In this document: positions 1-12,785 of the stretch, piece by piece
Position numbering within the stretch: the stretch's first letter is position 1
Layout: each line of letters begins with the position of its first letter
Assembly: GCA_002104945.1 (NCBI GenBank)
Contig: MCFH01000063.1
Coordinates: 186,001-250,000 of the forward strand
Reading direction: 5' to 3'
DNA length: 64,000 nt
Source: Piromyces finnis
Taxonomy: Eukaryota > Neocallimastigomycota > Neocallimastigomycetes > Neocallimastigales > Neocallimastigaceae
The notes under the pieces: model-generated
The model's database searches: none
The model's input: only the letters and a program-made list of their open reading frames with translations
Told to the model about the DNA's origin: nothing
Made by a program: the position numbers and the translations under genes

Positions 1-973
1 ACAAAGTATCATAATGTAAATATTAGTTTCACTCTTTAAAAAGTTCATTGATGTTAATTTATACAATTTGCATATATATATAAACTAATAATTAGTATAA
101 AAGTTAAAGACATATTAAAAACTTATTACGTTATTAATAGAAGCTATTTTAATTTTAATAGTATTTTTTTTTAAAATAAAAATTTTATTCCTCTATCAAT
201 GAACCTTTGCACTTTTTTAAATTTAAATTATTTTTAACCAATAAAATTAATGGAAATTTGTAAAAGTTAAAAAAGTTTTGAAAAAAAGAAATAATGAAAG
301 CTTTTATAATAATTATTATTTTCATTTGGTATATTACAACTATAAGTGAAAATAAATGTGTAATTTTTATTAATAAGAAATATTTATGATTTTATTTTTA
401 TTTATTGAAAGGTTAAATAATAAATAAATAAAAAAAAACTTTATTCAAATGATTTTGAGCTATCGGTTAATGCTACATCATTCAACTTTTTGCATTGACT
501 ATTAATATCTTTTCATTAAAAAAAAAAAAACACCTAATGATTTGAATTGCTAAAAATTCAATTGATCACTCTAGCTTTTTTATTACTATAAAATACAAAT
601 AGAATCAAAAGGTATCAAAAATGACTTTTTAGGTTCATCTCAAAATGAAAGCTCAATACTACATTTATTACTTGAGGAAATTATCGAAATTTTGTATTTA
701 GCAAAAAAAATATTAAAATATTTATTACTATTATCTTTATTTATTAATAATAACAACATCAATAACAATATTGTCATTATTATTATAGTTATAGTTAATA
801 TTAATATTCTCTTTCAATTCATATTTCTTTTTAAATTCATATGAGAATAAAATTTATATTAATAACTAACTAAATAACTAACTAACTAACTAAATAAATA
901 AATAAATAAATAAATTTTAATATACTAAATGACTAATTAAATTTTTATTAAAAAAATTCAAAATTCAAAATTC

Positions 974-1005
<32 letters not shown>

Positions 1006-1223
1006 AAATCTTAAAAAAAAAAAAAAACATTTTTCGGTTGAATCTTTTGAATCAATTAAAAAATAAAAATAAAAATAAACCGAAAAATAGAAATAAGAAT
1101 AAAAATAAAAATAAAAATAAACCGAAAAATAGAAATAAGAATAAAAATAAAAATAAAAATAAATATAAAATATAGAAAAAAATTAATGTATTATATGTAT
1201 TATAATAATTAAAAGTTAATATT
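1..1223. other. AT-rich intergenic region
   Basis: No gene is seen. The stretch is A/T homopolymers and short ATT runs. A two-copy 42-bp tandem repeat rich in AAAAATA lies at about 1080-1163; each unit begins with CCG. The last part is the presumed promoter of the first CotH gene, but no convincing TATA box was picked out. Confidence 0.6.
1080..1163. repeat. 42-bp tandem repeat, two copies
   Basis: Two near-identical 42-bp units follow one another, each starting with CCGAAAAATAG and continuing with AAAAATA pentamer/hexamer runs. It lies about 60 bp upstream of the first CotH start codon. No function is suggested. Confidence 0.75.
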
Positions 1224-3652
1224 ATGAAAACAATATCAAGTTTGTTTGTATTATTTTTCTTTTTTGCTTTAGGCTATGGTACAATAATTTGTTATTGATT
1301 CTAAATTCATTATATAATTATATGTATATTTATTCTAATTTTAATAATGCATTATAATTAATTACATATTTGTTTTTTTACTATTATGCAATCATTTATT
1401 TTAATTTAAAATTGTAATTTTTATATAAAAATTAGCAAAAAATTACAAATTCAATGTTGTTTCTATTTTAGGGGAAAATTCATTTATAGGTGTTAAATAT
1501 GGCAATGTTATAACACCTTTAACACCACAACCATTTCCATGTAAGAATGTATAAAAATATTATTTTTGATATATTATATTTAAAATTCCAAATGTTTATT
1601 CAAATAATACATAAAAATAATTATTGAAAATGTTTTTATAATTATTAATAAAAATTTCTTTTGACGGTAATATATATACCAAAAAAAAAAAAAAAAAAAA
1701 AAAATAGTATTTAGTGGTTTAATAAATGCTGATAAAATTGAAGAATATAAATATGTCGAACTTAACAGTCTTGGAAATGTTGTTGGTGAAGAATCTTTAA
1801 CTAGAACATATTCTGATGAAAATTCAAAAATTAATGAAGTATATAATAGGTAACTATTCGTGATTTTGATGATAGTCTATTTATTTATTATGGAAGTTTA
1901 ATCATTTTTATAATTCATTTTGAATTATCATAATTTTAAAATTTTAAAATCTTAAATTTAAAACAACAACAACAACAACAACAAAAAAAAAAAAAAAAAA
2001 AAACAATTTTTAATAAATAAATTTAATGAAGCTAATATATTATTATTAATAAAAATATTATATTTATTATGTATAACATACAATATAAAAATTAATGAAT
2101 TTCAATTGTACAAAGATCAAATAAAAATATTAAACTTCCTGAACTTCCAAAACCATTTCAACAAATGTTCCCAATGGGTTCCAAAAAATATCAACCACTT
2201 CCCAATGTTATTTATAATGTATATGCTAAATGTGATGAAGCTGCCTACAAAAATTTATCTAGTCAACCATTTTTAAATGGAACTAAACAACAAAATGATA
2301 ATTTAGCCATTTGTCAATTTACTATCATTTCTCCAGAGAATGTATTCCAAACAACAGGTTCTATTCATGTTATTGGTTATGGTAGTCGTCTGTATAAAAA
2401 ACTTTCCTGGACCATGAAATTTGATAAAAAATTTTTAGGAAGAAAAGCTATTAAAATGAGAGCAATGGCAAATGACCCTTCTCTTATTCGTGAAAAGTTT
2501 GCCTCTGAATTATATAAATCAGCAGGTATTCCAGTACAAGAATGTACCTATGCTCGTTTCTTTATCAATGGTGATAATTACGGTTTATATACTATGTTGG
2601 ATAGTCTTAATAGAAAATGGATTAAAAATTATATCCATGGTAATAGTAAAGCTGATATTGGTTTTGCTTATAAACTAGATTCCGCTCATCCTGAAGGACC
2701 ATTTGCTGATTTTAAATACATTGATGAAAACTATTTATCCTATCGTAAAAGACATACCTATAAAATTGATGAATACGAAGAGGATAAGTTAAATCCAATG
2801 GAAGAATCAAAACAATATTATCATTTAGTTCAGTTTATAAAACTTTATCGTAATTGGGTTGTTAACTATGGCAATGATTTTTCGGATAAAGCCGTCATTG
2901 AACTTGAAAAGTTCTTTAATATTGAATCCATGCTTAGGGTATTAGCAGTAGAATCATTAACCCTTGCCACAGATAATTTCTTTATGGTAATGAGTAATTC
3001 AGATTTATACTACAACCCAGAAAAGAAATATTATCAAATTCTTCCATTTGATTTTGATCGTATGCTTTGTGGACCATTTGACAATGTTATGTTTGATCCA
3101 GTGGGCTATATGGATGATTGTATTACATGGGTAAATTATGATGAAAGTCACTTTGATCACTATTTCACCAATAATTTATTGAAACATCCACAAATCAAGA
3201 ACAGATATGACGTTATTCTCGCAAAAATTAGTAGATATACTTTTGATAAAAATGTTGTTGCTCGTTATATTCATGCTGTTGCTGATTTTATTAGAGAAGA
3301 TGTACAATGGAACTTTGAATTAAATGATAAATTAACTATTTCTTACAATGGTATTCATAATCATTTTACTGTAAATGATTTTGAAAATAATCTTGTAAAT
3401 AGAAATCTTGAACTTTCGACTTTTACCAAAAATAATATTACTCAAATTGATCTTATGCAATTTATTGAAATGAGAGGGGATCGTTGCAGAGCTTATACGT
3501 CTTCCATAGATTTATCGAAAAACAAAAATCATTCATTTGATATTGATTTAACCGATGATGTATTAAAATCTTCAGGTGTCTCATCGATAACTAAAAGGAG
3601 TTTTATGCTACTTTTTACCTTCACTTCTGTCCTTTTATTTTTTATGATATAA
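1224..3652 (+). CDS. Secreted, probably GPI-anchored CotH-like protein 1 (four exons)
   Basis: Spliced model: exons 1224-1278, 1472-1540, 1708-1849 and 2116-3652, giving 600 residues. All introns are GT-AG and the frame is kept throughout. Residues 1-19 form a signal peptide with a phenylalanine-rich core. The body matches the CotH kinase family: the segment around FLGRKAIKMR, the INGDNYGLYTMLDS segment and the DFD triad at about residues 401-403, which in CotH kinases lies at the metal/ATP site. The last ~30 residues are a Ser/Gly stretch followed by a hydrophobic tail (MLLFTFTSVLLFFMI) ending at the stop, as in GPI-anchor signals. Its neighbour at 6323-8519 is a tandem paralogue with exons 1-3 of identical length, which supports the splice model. 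CotH proteins are spore-coat kinases in bacteria and GPI-anchored surface proteins in Mucorales. The role here is unknown; protein kinase activity or surface adhesion is inference. Confidence 0.85.
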
Positions 3653-3881
3653 GAGGAAAGGAATTAAAATAATATAAAAAAGATGAAGAAGAATCATTAT
3701 AATACACTCTCGCTGCATTATATTTCATTACTTAATATAGTCAAAGAATTTATTAATTCTTTGTTGTATTATATTAATATATATTTTTTTTAAAAAAAAA
3801 AAAAAACAGTAATAAAAATTTAATAGATAAATATAAAATATAGTAAAATAACTAAAAATAAAAAAAAAAACTAAAAGTTTA

Positions 3882-3921
<40 letters not shown>

Positions 3922-6322
3922 CAATAAAACAACAAAATAATAAAATATTGTAATATAATATAGTATTACAAGTGTATCTTGAAAATTATTCCTTTTATAT
4001 AAATTATGATTTATTTTCTATTATGATGAAACTATTAAAACAGAAAAACTAAATATTATTTTTATAAAATTTGATTAAAATTCAAACTAGAAATTTTAGA
4101 AAAAAAAAAAGAAAAAAAAGGACAATTAATATGGATATATTTTTATTCTCTTCTTTATTATTATTGCTAATTTAAACAAAAGTTTAAAAATACATATATA
4201 AAGAAATAACAACTATTCATGTTTTTATATTAATTAAATATATATATATAAATTTATTTTTTTATTTATAATAATTATTTTTAATATTTATTATAAAAAA
4301 GCGATATTTTCTTTTAATTAGTTTTTAATTAATTATTTGGATATTATAAAAATAATATTAATTAAAATACAGTAGAATTAGTAATTTATAATACTAATGT
4401 TAACACGATTAACATATTAAATAATAAAAATATGATAGTTAGGTAGCAGCAGTCATGTATTATGCTTATTTTTATGAAACAAGAAAAAATATGAAAATTG
4501 CAGATACTCTAGTTATGATGATATAGATATGCCTAAATATTTTCATTAAAAGTTTAATAAAAATGTATATTTAAACCTGTAATTAGAATTATTCAATAAT
4601 TTATAATTATAATTAAATGTAATAATAATTAGTTTAAAGCACTTTTAATAAACTTTATTTAATAATAAATTTTATTTAGTAATTTGGTAATTACAAAGAT
4701 TTAAAAAAGAAAGTTAAATTACACTTTTATTTTTATACTAATTGTGGATTGATAATAATAAGTATAAAAATACATAAACAACGAGGATTGAAACGTATTT
4801 ACATTAGTTTAAAATACAACGAGATTTAAGTTTATTACATATATTTCAAATTTATTTCTCTTTATTTTAACAATTAAATAATAATGATATATAAAGAAAA
4901 ATTAGCCTATTTTTTATGATAAAATTTTCATATAAATTTTTAACCCTCTATCTTTTTAATTTTGCCAATATTTATATATACTTTTTATCTTCTTTTTTAT
5001 ATAAAATTTTAATTATTAAAATATCATTTTTTTTTATTCATATTTAATCGATTATTTTTACTTTATCATTATGAATATTCATTTATTATAATAATAATTT
5101 AAAAAATTATTAATCTTAATTATTATAATTATTTTTTAATATATTCTCCGAGACAAAAAATAAATCATAGAAAGTCATAACAATAAAATATCTATCATAA
5201 ATCCAATTAAAATAATAAAATTATAAATAAATAAATAAATAAATAAAATTATAAATAAATAAATAAATAAATATTAATAGAAGTTTATAGAAATGCCAAT
5301 TTTTTCAGGTTCATATTAATAAATCAAAAAAAAAAAAAAAACTTTTTAAAATAATGTAGAAAAAAAAAATCTTATTCTATTTTTATGAAATATTATTATT
5401 GCTGGTTCATTTAGAAAATATTTAAAATTTTATAAATTAATTAGTGTTAATTAATAAAACTTGGCGAAAAAAATATCCTTTTCAAAATACAAAACAAGTA
5501 AATAAACAAACAAAGGAATAGCATAAATATATTTTATTATAAAAATCATAAAAGATAATTATATAAAAAAAGATATTATTGCTTTTGAGTAATATAATAT
5601 AATATTATTTATTATACATTTATTCATATATAGTTTTTTTAATTAAAAATAAGATTTCTATTTACCTGTTGTTGAATAATGTTATTAAACTTTAAAATTT
5701 TTTATAGCTTAAATCTAATTATTATTAATATAATAATAATATTTTTTCTACTTTATATTTAATAATATTATTATTTCTACTTTTTATTATTATCTCTACA
5801 TTATTTCTTAAAATTAATGCAAAGTCCTTTTATCATTTTTTTCTATTTTATATTTTATGTATGATCCCTTTATAATATTATTAATAAAAATTTTAATATT
5901 TCCATTTATATTCAATATTTATTAAATTAATTTATTAAAGTTTATTTAAAAACTAGAATATTCAACTTTACTTTAGACTCAATTCTCAAATATATAATAA
6001 TAAATAGAAATTAAATACAAATTTATAGTTTCCATTGAATTAAAGTATACAAACTTTAATTGAAAATGGTGTAACCTTAAGAAAAAGTATATTTTTAAAT
6101 GTGTGTAACGGGAATATTTTTTTTTCTCTTAAAAAGCCAAAAACCAAAAACCAAAAAAAAAAAGAAATATCCTTTAAATAATAAAATATTTCCTTTCCTT
6201 TAAACTCTAGAAATACAAAAAACATTTTAACAATAAAAAAAATAAATGTATTAAAAACTAAAAAAAAAAACTAAAAAAAAAAAAAAAAATTTAAATTCAT
6301 TTTATTATAAAAAAAAGGTACC
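3653..6322. other. Intergenic region between the two CotH genes
   Basis: About 2.7 kb of A/T-rich DNA. It holds an AAT trinucleotide run at about 3883-3918 and two TAAA/ATAA tetranucleotide patches at about 5225-5275. The few open frames here are short, low-complexity and lack recognisable protein features. Nothing else is seen. Confidence 0.6.
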
Positions 6323-8519
6323 ATGAGAATTAGATCTTTTGGAATTATAATTTCTTCAGTTGTAACTCTTGTAAATGGTAAAAGAAAAAGCATATAATAG
6401 TTTGATTTTATATAAAAGATAATAACAAAAGTATCCTAGGGATAAAAACAAAATATAAAGAAAAAAAATTATATATTAAATTATAACTATATAAAGATGA
6501 AAGACAAAAATGATATTAATATTAAATTTTATGGTTTAAAATAAATAAAAATAGCAAAAAGTCATTTTTTTAATGTCATATCTATCTTAGGTGAGGGCTC
6601 ATCTATTGGTGTTAAATACAATGGTATAGTAAAACCACTAGCAGTATCTACATTTCCATGTAAGTAATTAATGTCCTGTTAATTGCATGAAATATTGAAA
6701 AAGAGTAAATGAATACAAAAAATTAATAAAAATAAATAAAAAATTATATATATATATAATTAAATAATTAGTATTTAAGGGAACAATAGAAGCAGATGAT
6801 ATCAAGGAATATAAATATGTCTCACTTGATAGCAATAATAATGTATTAGAAGAAGAAACTATTAATAGAGTCTATTCAGATGAAAATTCTAATATAAATG
6901 AAGTATATAATAGGTATTTATATATTTATTTCTATATATATTTTATTTTAAGAATAAAATATTAATTTTTTTTTCTATTTTATGGAATTAACTATAAATG
7001 ATATAGATCAAATAAAGAAGTTACTATAACTGAACTTTCCCAACCTTTTAAACCAATGTTTAAAATGGGATCTAAAAAATTTCAACCTATTCCTAAAAAT
7101 AAAATCTATAATATATATGCAAAATGCCTTCAAGAGGATTATGAATATTTAACTAATAATCCATTTGTTGACAACCTTGTTAATACAATGGAAGTTAACT
7201 GTACTATTAACATTATTTCTCCAGATAGCGCCTATCAAAGCGATGGTTCTCTTCATGTTATTGGTTATGGTAGTCGTCAATATAAAAAGTTATCCTTTGG
7301 AATGAAGTTTAATAAAAAATTCTTAGGAAGAAAAGGAATAAAATTAAGAGGTATGCCTAATGATGCCTCTCTTGTACGTGAACCATTAACTACTGAATTG
7401 TATAAAGCAGTAGGAGTTCCAGTTCAAGAAGGAACTTATGCTCGTCTCTATATTAATAATGATATTTATGGATTATATAATATGGTAGATAGTTTTAATG
7501 ATCGTTGGGTCGGGGCCTATGTTCATGGTGATGCAAAATCCAAAATTGGTTTTAGTTATAAATTTTATTCATCTACTCCAAATGGTCCATATGCCAGTTT
7601 AAGATATTTTGGTGAAAGTGTACCATTATATCGTGATAGTGGTACTTATGCACTTGATGAATACGAAAAAAAGGATATTAAAGAAGATGATAGTCAAGCC
7701 CAATGGTCTCCTTTAATTCGCTTTACTAAATTATTCCATGATTGGGTAGAATCCTATGGTAATGATAATTCTGAAAAAGCTATCGATGAATTAGAAAAAT
7801 TTTTAAATATTGAATCTCTTCTTCGTTTGTTGGTTATTGAAACTCTTATCATGGCCCTTGATAATTTCTGGTTAGCTTTAAGTAACGTCGCCTTGTATTA
7901 CAATCCAGAAAGAAATAATTATCAATTTCTTCCTTATGACTTTGATTTAGGATTAATTGGTTCCAAGGATTCTGTTTTAATTGAAAAGGTCGGTTATTTA
8001 AAGGATTGCATTACCTGGGCCGAAAGTAAGGTATCTATAGTAGATCACTACTTTACAAGTAATATTATGAAGCATCCACAAATCAAGAAAAGATACGATG
8101 TTATTTTAGCCATTACCACTAGAGAAATATTTCACAGTAAATATCTTACTCCTTATATTCATTCCCTTACTGATTTAATAATGGAAGATGTGGAATGGAA
8201 TTTTGAAACCATTAATCATTTATCTATTGCCTACAGCGGTAAAGAAAAGCATTTTACTCTTCAAGATTTCTTAGATAATTTAGATTATGATAAGACCAAT
8301 TATGATAAGGCAGCCAGATCAAATCTTCCTCAACTTGGTCTTTCTGAATTTATTGATTTAAGAGGAGATTATTGTAGAGCCTACACTTCAAATGTCGATA
8401 TTTCCAATAATGTTAATATATCTGATGATGTTGATGTATCCTCTGGTTCTTCCTCCCTCGTTAAATCATCCTCTCTTCTCTTGACCTTTGCATGTTTATT
8501 ATTTTTATTTTTGGCATAA
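6323..8519 (+). CDS. Secreted, probably GPI-anchored CotH-like protein 2 (four exons)
   Basis: Spliced model: exons 6323-6377, 6591-6659, 6772-6913 and 7007-8519, giving 592 residues. The first three exons are 55, 69 and 142 nt, exactly as in the upstream paralogue, and all junction phases match. Residues 1-18 are a signal peptide. The CotH core is present: HVIGYGSRQYKKLSFGMKFN, FLGRKGIKLRGM, VQEGTYARLYINNDIYGLYN and the DFD triad at about residues 400-402. The C-terminus has a Ser-rich stretch and then a hydrophobic tail ending in alanine (LLLTFACLLFLFLA), as expected of a GPI signal. The two proteins are clearly homologous along their whole length but have diverged well beyond recent duplication. 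Function is inferred only from the family; kinase activity, adhesion or a structural surface role are all possible. Confidence 0.85.
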
Positions 8520-9667
8520 GTCAATAGAATAAGTATATAGAAGTCAAAAAAAAAAATACAAAATGATAATTTTATTCCCCCTTATTATCATGTCAGAAAA
8601 AAAAAGTTATAAAACATAAAATAATATGCATAACAAAAAAAAGCATATAACTATACAAAATACAATAGCAATGATTATATAATTACAAATATAGAAAAGA
8701 AATATCTATTAGATATTATCTAACCATCAATCAACAAATATATTGTAACTAAACTTTCTATTTTTATGAATTTTGTTATAATCAAATCATAGAAATAGTT
8801 ATAATACCAATCAAATATTATTAATAATTAATAATAATACTTAAACAATAATGATTAAATAATTAATATCAATACTTAAAAATAATAACAATAATGATTA
8901 AATAATAATATCAATACTTAAAAATAATAACAATAATGATTAAATAATAATAATAATATCAGTACTTAAAAAATAATAACAATAATTATAAAAAAAAAAC
9001 ATTATCTTATAAATTCAATATTAATAACATATATCCATCTTATACAAATATAATTATTTTTTTAAAAAAAAAATATTAATTAATAGGATTTAATATTGAA
9101 TCTATAAAATTTCATAAACATTTATTTTATTATAAATGAAAAGTATAATACCTTGTGAATTAAAGTAGTCCTTTTAATAGGATATCAAAAAAATTATTAT
9201 CTTTTTTTTTATTTCTTATATAATTCATTAGTATTAAATAATTTGCAATACTTTTTTTTTTTTGCCTATATTATTATCAAATACAAAAAGATATATCTAA
9301 TTCCATATCTAAAAGAAAACAAAGCAATATTAATATTAGAAAAATAATAATCAAATTAAAAGTAATTTTAGTAAAAGGATAAAGAAAAAAAAATTAGTTT
9401 TAAAAAATTTTTAATAAGTTTAAAGGATAAAATGAAAATAAAACAAATAAAACAAAACTCATTATTGTGTGTGTGTTTATTTTTTTCTTTTTTTTTTTTT
9501 AATTTTTATTAAAAATATTTCTTTTTTTTTATGTATTTTTATTTACAATTATTCTTTAAAAGTTTTTTATTATAATTTTAAAATAAACTCTATTTTTTTT
9601 TATTCTTTGCATTAGTTATATACTATAGTATAAAAAAATTTCTTAAAATAATTTAGATGAATGCCTT
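8520..9667. other. Convergent intergenic region with a ~42-48-bp tandem repeat
   Basis: This separates the 3' end of the second CotH gene from the 3' end of the phosphatase gene on the other strand. It holds a repeat at about 8832-8985 made of about four units built on ATCAATACTTAAAAATAATA with 42- or 48-bp spacing. The rest is A/T runs. No gene is seen. Confidence 0.6.
8832..8985. repeat. Minisatellite, about four imperfect 42-48-bp units
   Basis: Units share the core CAATACTTAAAAATAATAAC followed by AATAATGATTAAATAATA. The ATC that opens units 2, 3 and 4 ends at 8870, 8912 and 8960, giving spacings of 42 and 48 bp. The variation comes from extra AAT triplets. No coding potential. Confidence 0.7.
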
Positions 9668-9944
9668 TTAATTATATCTGAACCACATTTCATTCTTATC
9701 ATTCAAGATTTCCAAATAACCAGTAAAACCACCATAACAAGCAGACATTCCAATATCAATGATAATTAATTTATCATTACATCTCGTAATCATTTCTCCA
9801 TAGTTTTGAATAGTATGGCCAACAATCATTCTTTTTGTCTAAATTATCATAAATAAATATAATGTTAATATAACCATTTATAATATAAATTAATTGATGA
9901 AGAATATAATAAGAAAATAAATAAAAATTATGCTATAGATAATC

Positions 9945-9979
<35 letters not shown>

Positions 9980-11759
9980 TTTTTTTTCTAAATAAGACTT
10001 ACATTTGTAAGAGTTAAAGTTTTTTCAACTTCAGGACAAATTTCACTTTCAGAAAGTGAAGCAAAATCTCTAGTACCTATTGGACTTTTATCACCATTTA
10101 TTATTTCATCTGAATAAAGAGGATGTTCAATTTGGTTTTTCTTTAATTCACATATATCAACAAATGACGGAGCTGTACTTAAAATATTATGAACATGATC
10201 ATTAATTTTTTTTAAACCGAGTTCAGCAAATTCTGGATATAAACTATAATATTAAAAAAAGGTTATTTTTTTTAAAAAAAAAAAAAAAGAATAATAATAT
10301 TCAATAATTTTTCTTTTACATTTCATTAATTATAACAAACAATAAAAATAAAAATTAAAAAAAAAAAAATTACCCAGCATGAACAAAAAGTGAATCCTTA
10401 ACAGCTACTGTAACATCCATTTCTTTTCTAAGTAATTTTCCATATTTACCATTTATGGAAAATGCCTTTTCACGTTCTTCTAAAGTATTGAATGATTTGA
10501 TATCATCGGCAGAAGTGAAGAAATATCTAGCTTGTAAATTATCGATTTCATGATTACCTAATAATAAATGGACAGCACTATCCTTCTTTGGAGCTTGCTT
10601 CTTTAAATTTTTCATTAAATCTAAAATTTTTTTAATTCCTTTTTCACGATCCATTAAATCACCCTATTATATATATATATATATAATTTTAATTTTTTAG
10701 TTAGTTTCTTGTTATTACTAAAAATTTTTATTTATGAAAATTTTAGTAGGTTTAACAGAAATATTTTTTTTAAAACAATGATTATCAACTATAGTAACTA
10801 TAATAATAATAATTATAGTTATAATATTGATAAAATTAAAAATAAGTACTTACAATTTGCACAAGAACAGTTTTTTTAGCAATCCATTGATTCTTTTTAT
10901 CAATAATTTTTGCATTACGTAAAATAGTAATTAATTTTTGATAATCTCCATGAATATCACCAACAGCAACAACACGTTTATAATCTTTTTTAGAGAGTTT
11001 CTTTGGATGACCATGACTAAGTAATTTATCTTTCCAGTGGAAAATGGAATTAAGTTTATTTGATTTAAATTTTGTACAAGAAGCGTCTTGAGTATTGGAA
11101 ATTCCTTGAAGTAAAGTTTCATTCTTGTTACGCTCTAAAATATTACAAATATCATTATCTAATATAAATGGAAAAATAGATCTCATTTCATAATTACTAA
11201 CATTATTGGAGGCTTTCATGGATTTAATGACTTGCATTGGTATTTTTTCTAAAAGGAATCCTGGAACCCCACCTTCAGGGACAGAATCATATGGAGTTTT
11301 TAGTTTATTTAATTTTAATAATCCTTTCATTATTTCTTTGATAGCATAATTTTTGTATTCATTATTATCATTCTTCAAGTAGTGACGATTACTTTCGAAA
11401 TTATTAAAAAGAAGAATAAAATCGTCTTCAGTGTAATTTTTTCCTGAACCCATTTTTTTTATTAATTTTTCGGCATTTGGATAAGGGGATTTAATATTAT
11501 AATATTTATTGTCTATTGGGTTGAATTCGGAGTTTACTGTAACAGCAAATACTTCTTTGGTCGTATCTTCTCTGTATTTAGATAAATCATCCACAAAAGC
11601 ATCAAATTTTATGGCTGGAGAGAAATCTTTTATGAAATTCAAAAATATTTATATTAGTTAATAAAATATTTATCATTACTACTACTACTAATACTACTAC
11701 TACTATCATTATCACTATTATTATTATGTTTATTATTATTATTATTATTATCATTATTA

Positions 11760-11808
<49 letters not shown>

Positions 11809-11809
11809 G

Positions 11810-11877
<68 letters not shown>

Positions 11878-12135
11878 GTTTATTATGTTTATTATGTTTA
11901 TTAGAATTAGAAATAAATATATAAATATATAGATATGTTTTTATTTACCCATAAGAGTTGAAATTGAATTAAGTGCATTATTTAATTCTTTTTTTACAGT
12001 ATCACATAAATTTCCATTTTTTTTTGAACAATAAAAGTTATAAGTGAAATTGTTATTATATTTAGTGTTTACTGCTTTAGAACTGGAATATTGAAAAGCT
12101 AATGAAGTCAATAATAATATTTTTGGAAATAACAT
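9668..12135 (-). CDS. Secreted calcineurin-like metallophosphatase 1 (Shelph-like, five exons)
   Basis: Spliced model on the minus strand: 12135-11949, 11626-10854, 10663-10374, 10243-10003 and 9838-9668, giving 553 residues. Residues 1-20 look like a signal peptide, so the protein probably enters the secretory pathway. After a ~260-residue N-terminal region of unknown function come the PPP-type metal-site motifs in order: GDIHGDY (~285), GDLMDR (~321), GNHE (~356), FVHAG (~412) and VGH (~504). The pattern resembles Shewanella-like (Shelph) phosphatases more than PP1/PP2A, but this is a judgement from motifs. In GDLMDRE the glycine usually following DR is glutamate. The paralogue at 31637-33894 has the same exon phases, and exons 3 and 4 are 290 and 241 nt in both. 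Intron 1 carries a TTA microsatellite. Substrate unknown. Confidence 0.82.
11718..11888. repeat. TTA trinucleotide microsatellite inside phosphatase intron 1
   Basis: Almost pure ATT/TTA repeats with occasional TG interruptions. They lie wholly within the first intron (11948-11627) of the minus-strand phosphatase gene. The plus-strand open frame (poly-isoleucine) is an artefact of the repeat. Confidence 0.85.
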
Positions 12136-12337
12136 TTTTTTTTTTTAAATTAAATTATATTTATTTTTTATTTTTTGTTTATTTTTGTTTTCTATTGATA
12201 TTTATTTCTATATATATTTATCTTATTATTATTTTTATTTTATTTTTATTTTTGAAATTGTTTTTTTTTTTAATTAATTAAAATGATTAACATAAAATCA
12301 TTTAATTTCTTTTTAATTTTTAGGTGTAAAAAAAGTA

Positions 12338-12374
<37 letters not shown>

Positions 12375-12785
12375 AAAATGACTCAAATTAAAATTAAATT
12401 ATATGAATAATTTTTTAATTAATTTATTAAATTAAATTTTATTAAAGTTTATATGATATAATTTTTATATGGTATGATTAAAGTTACACAAGGTAAAAAT
12501 GTTTCAATTGTTAAAATTAACTTTTTTTTTCAAAAATAATACATAATTAAGATATAAAAAAAATATATATAAATATATATAATTACTTTATAATAAACTA
12601 TGATATTTTCTTTTTTTAAGTATAGCAGAGTATAGTTTATTATTCATTACTGTTTTATAATTATAAATAATAAATGATATTTTTAAAAAATAGATATAAT
12701 TAAAACTAATAATCTTATTTAATAATGTATTTCTATTAATTGTCTTAACGGTATACTATTATTGTCTTTTATATATACATATTTG
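12136..12785. other. AT-rich intergenic region
   Basis: Contains the presumed promoter of the phosphatase gene and the 3' flank of the RNF213-like pseudogene. Long T runs lie at about 12340-12370. No gene or clear regulatory motif is seen. Confidence 0.5.

Noticed and set aside
8832-8985. Regularly spaced repeat that could suggest a CRISPR-like array
   Set aside because: Units are contiguous, with no unique spacers, in a eukaryotic AT-rich context; it is a minisatellite.
11726-11932. Plus-strand poly-isoleucine frame
   Set aside because: It is a TTA microsatellite lying inside an intron of the minus-strand phosphatase gene.
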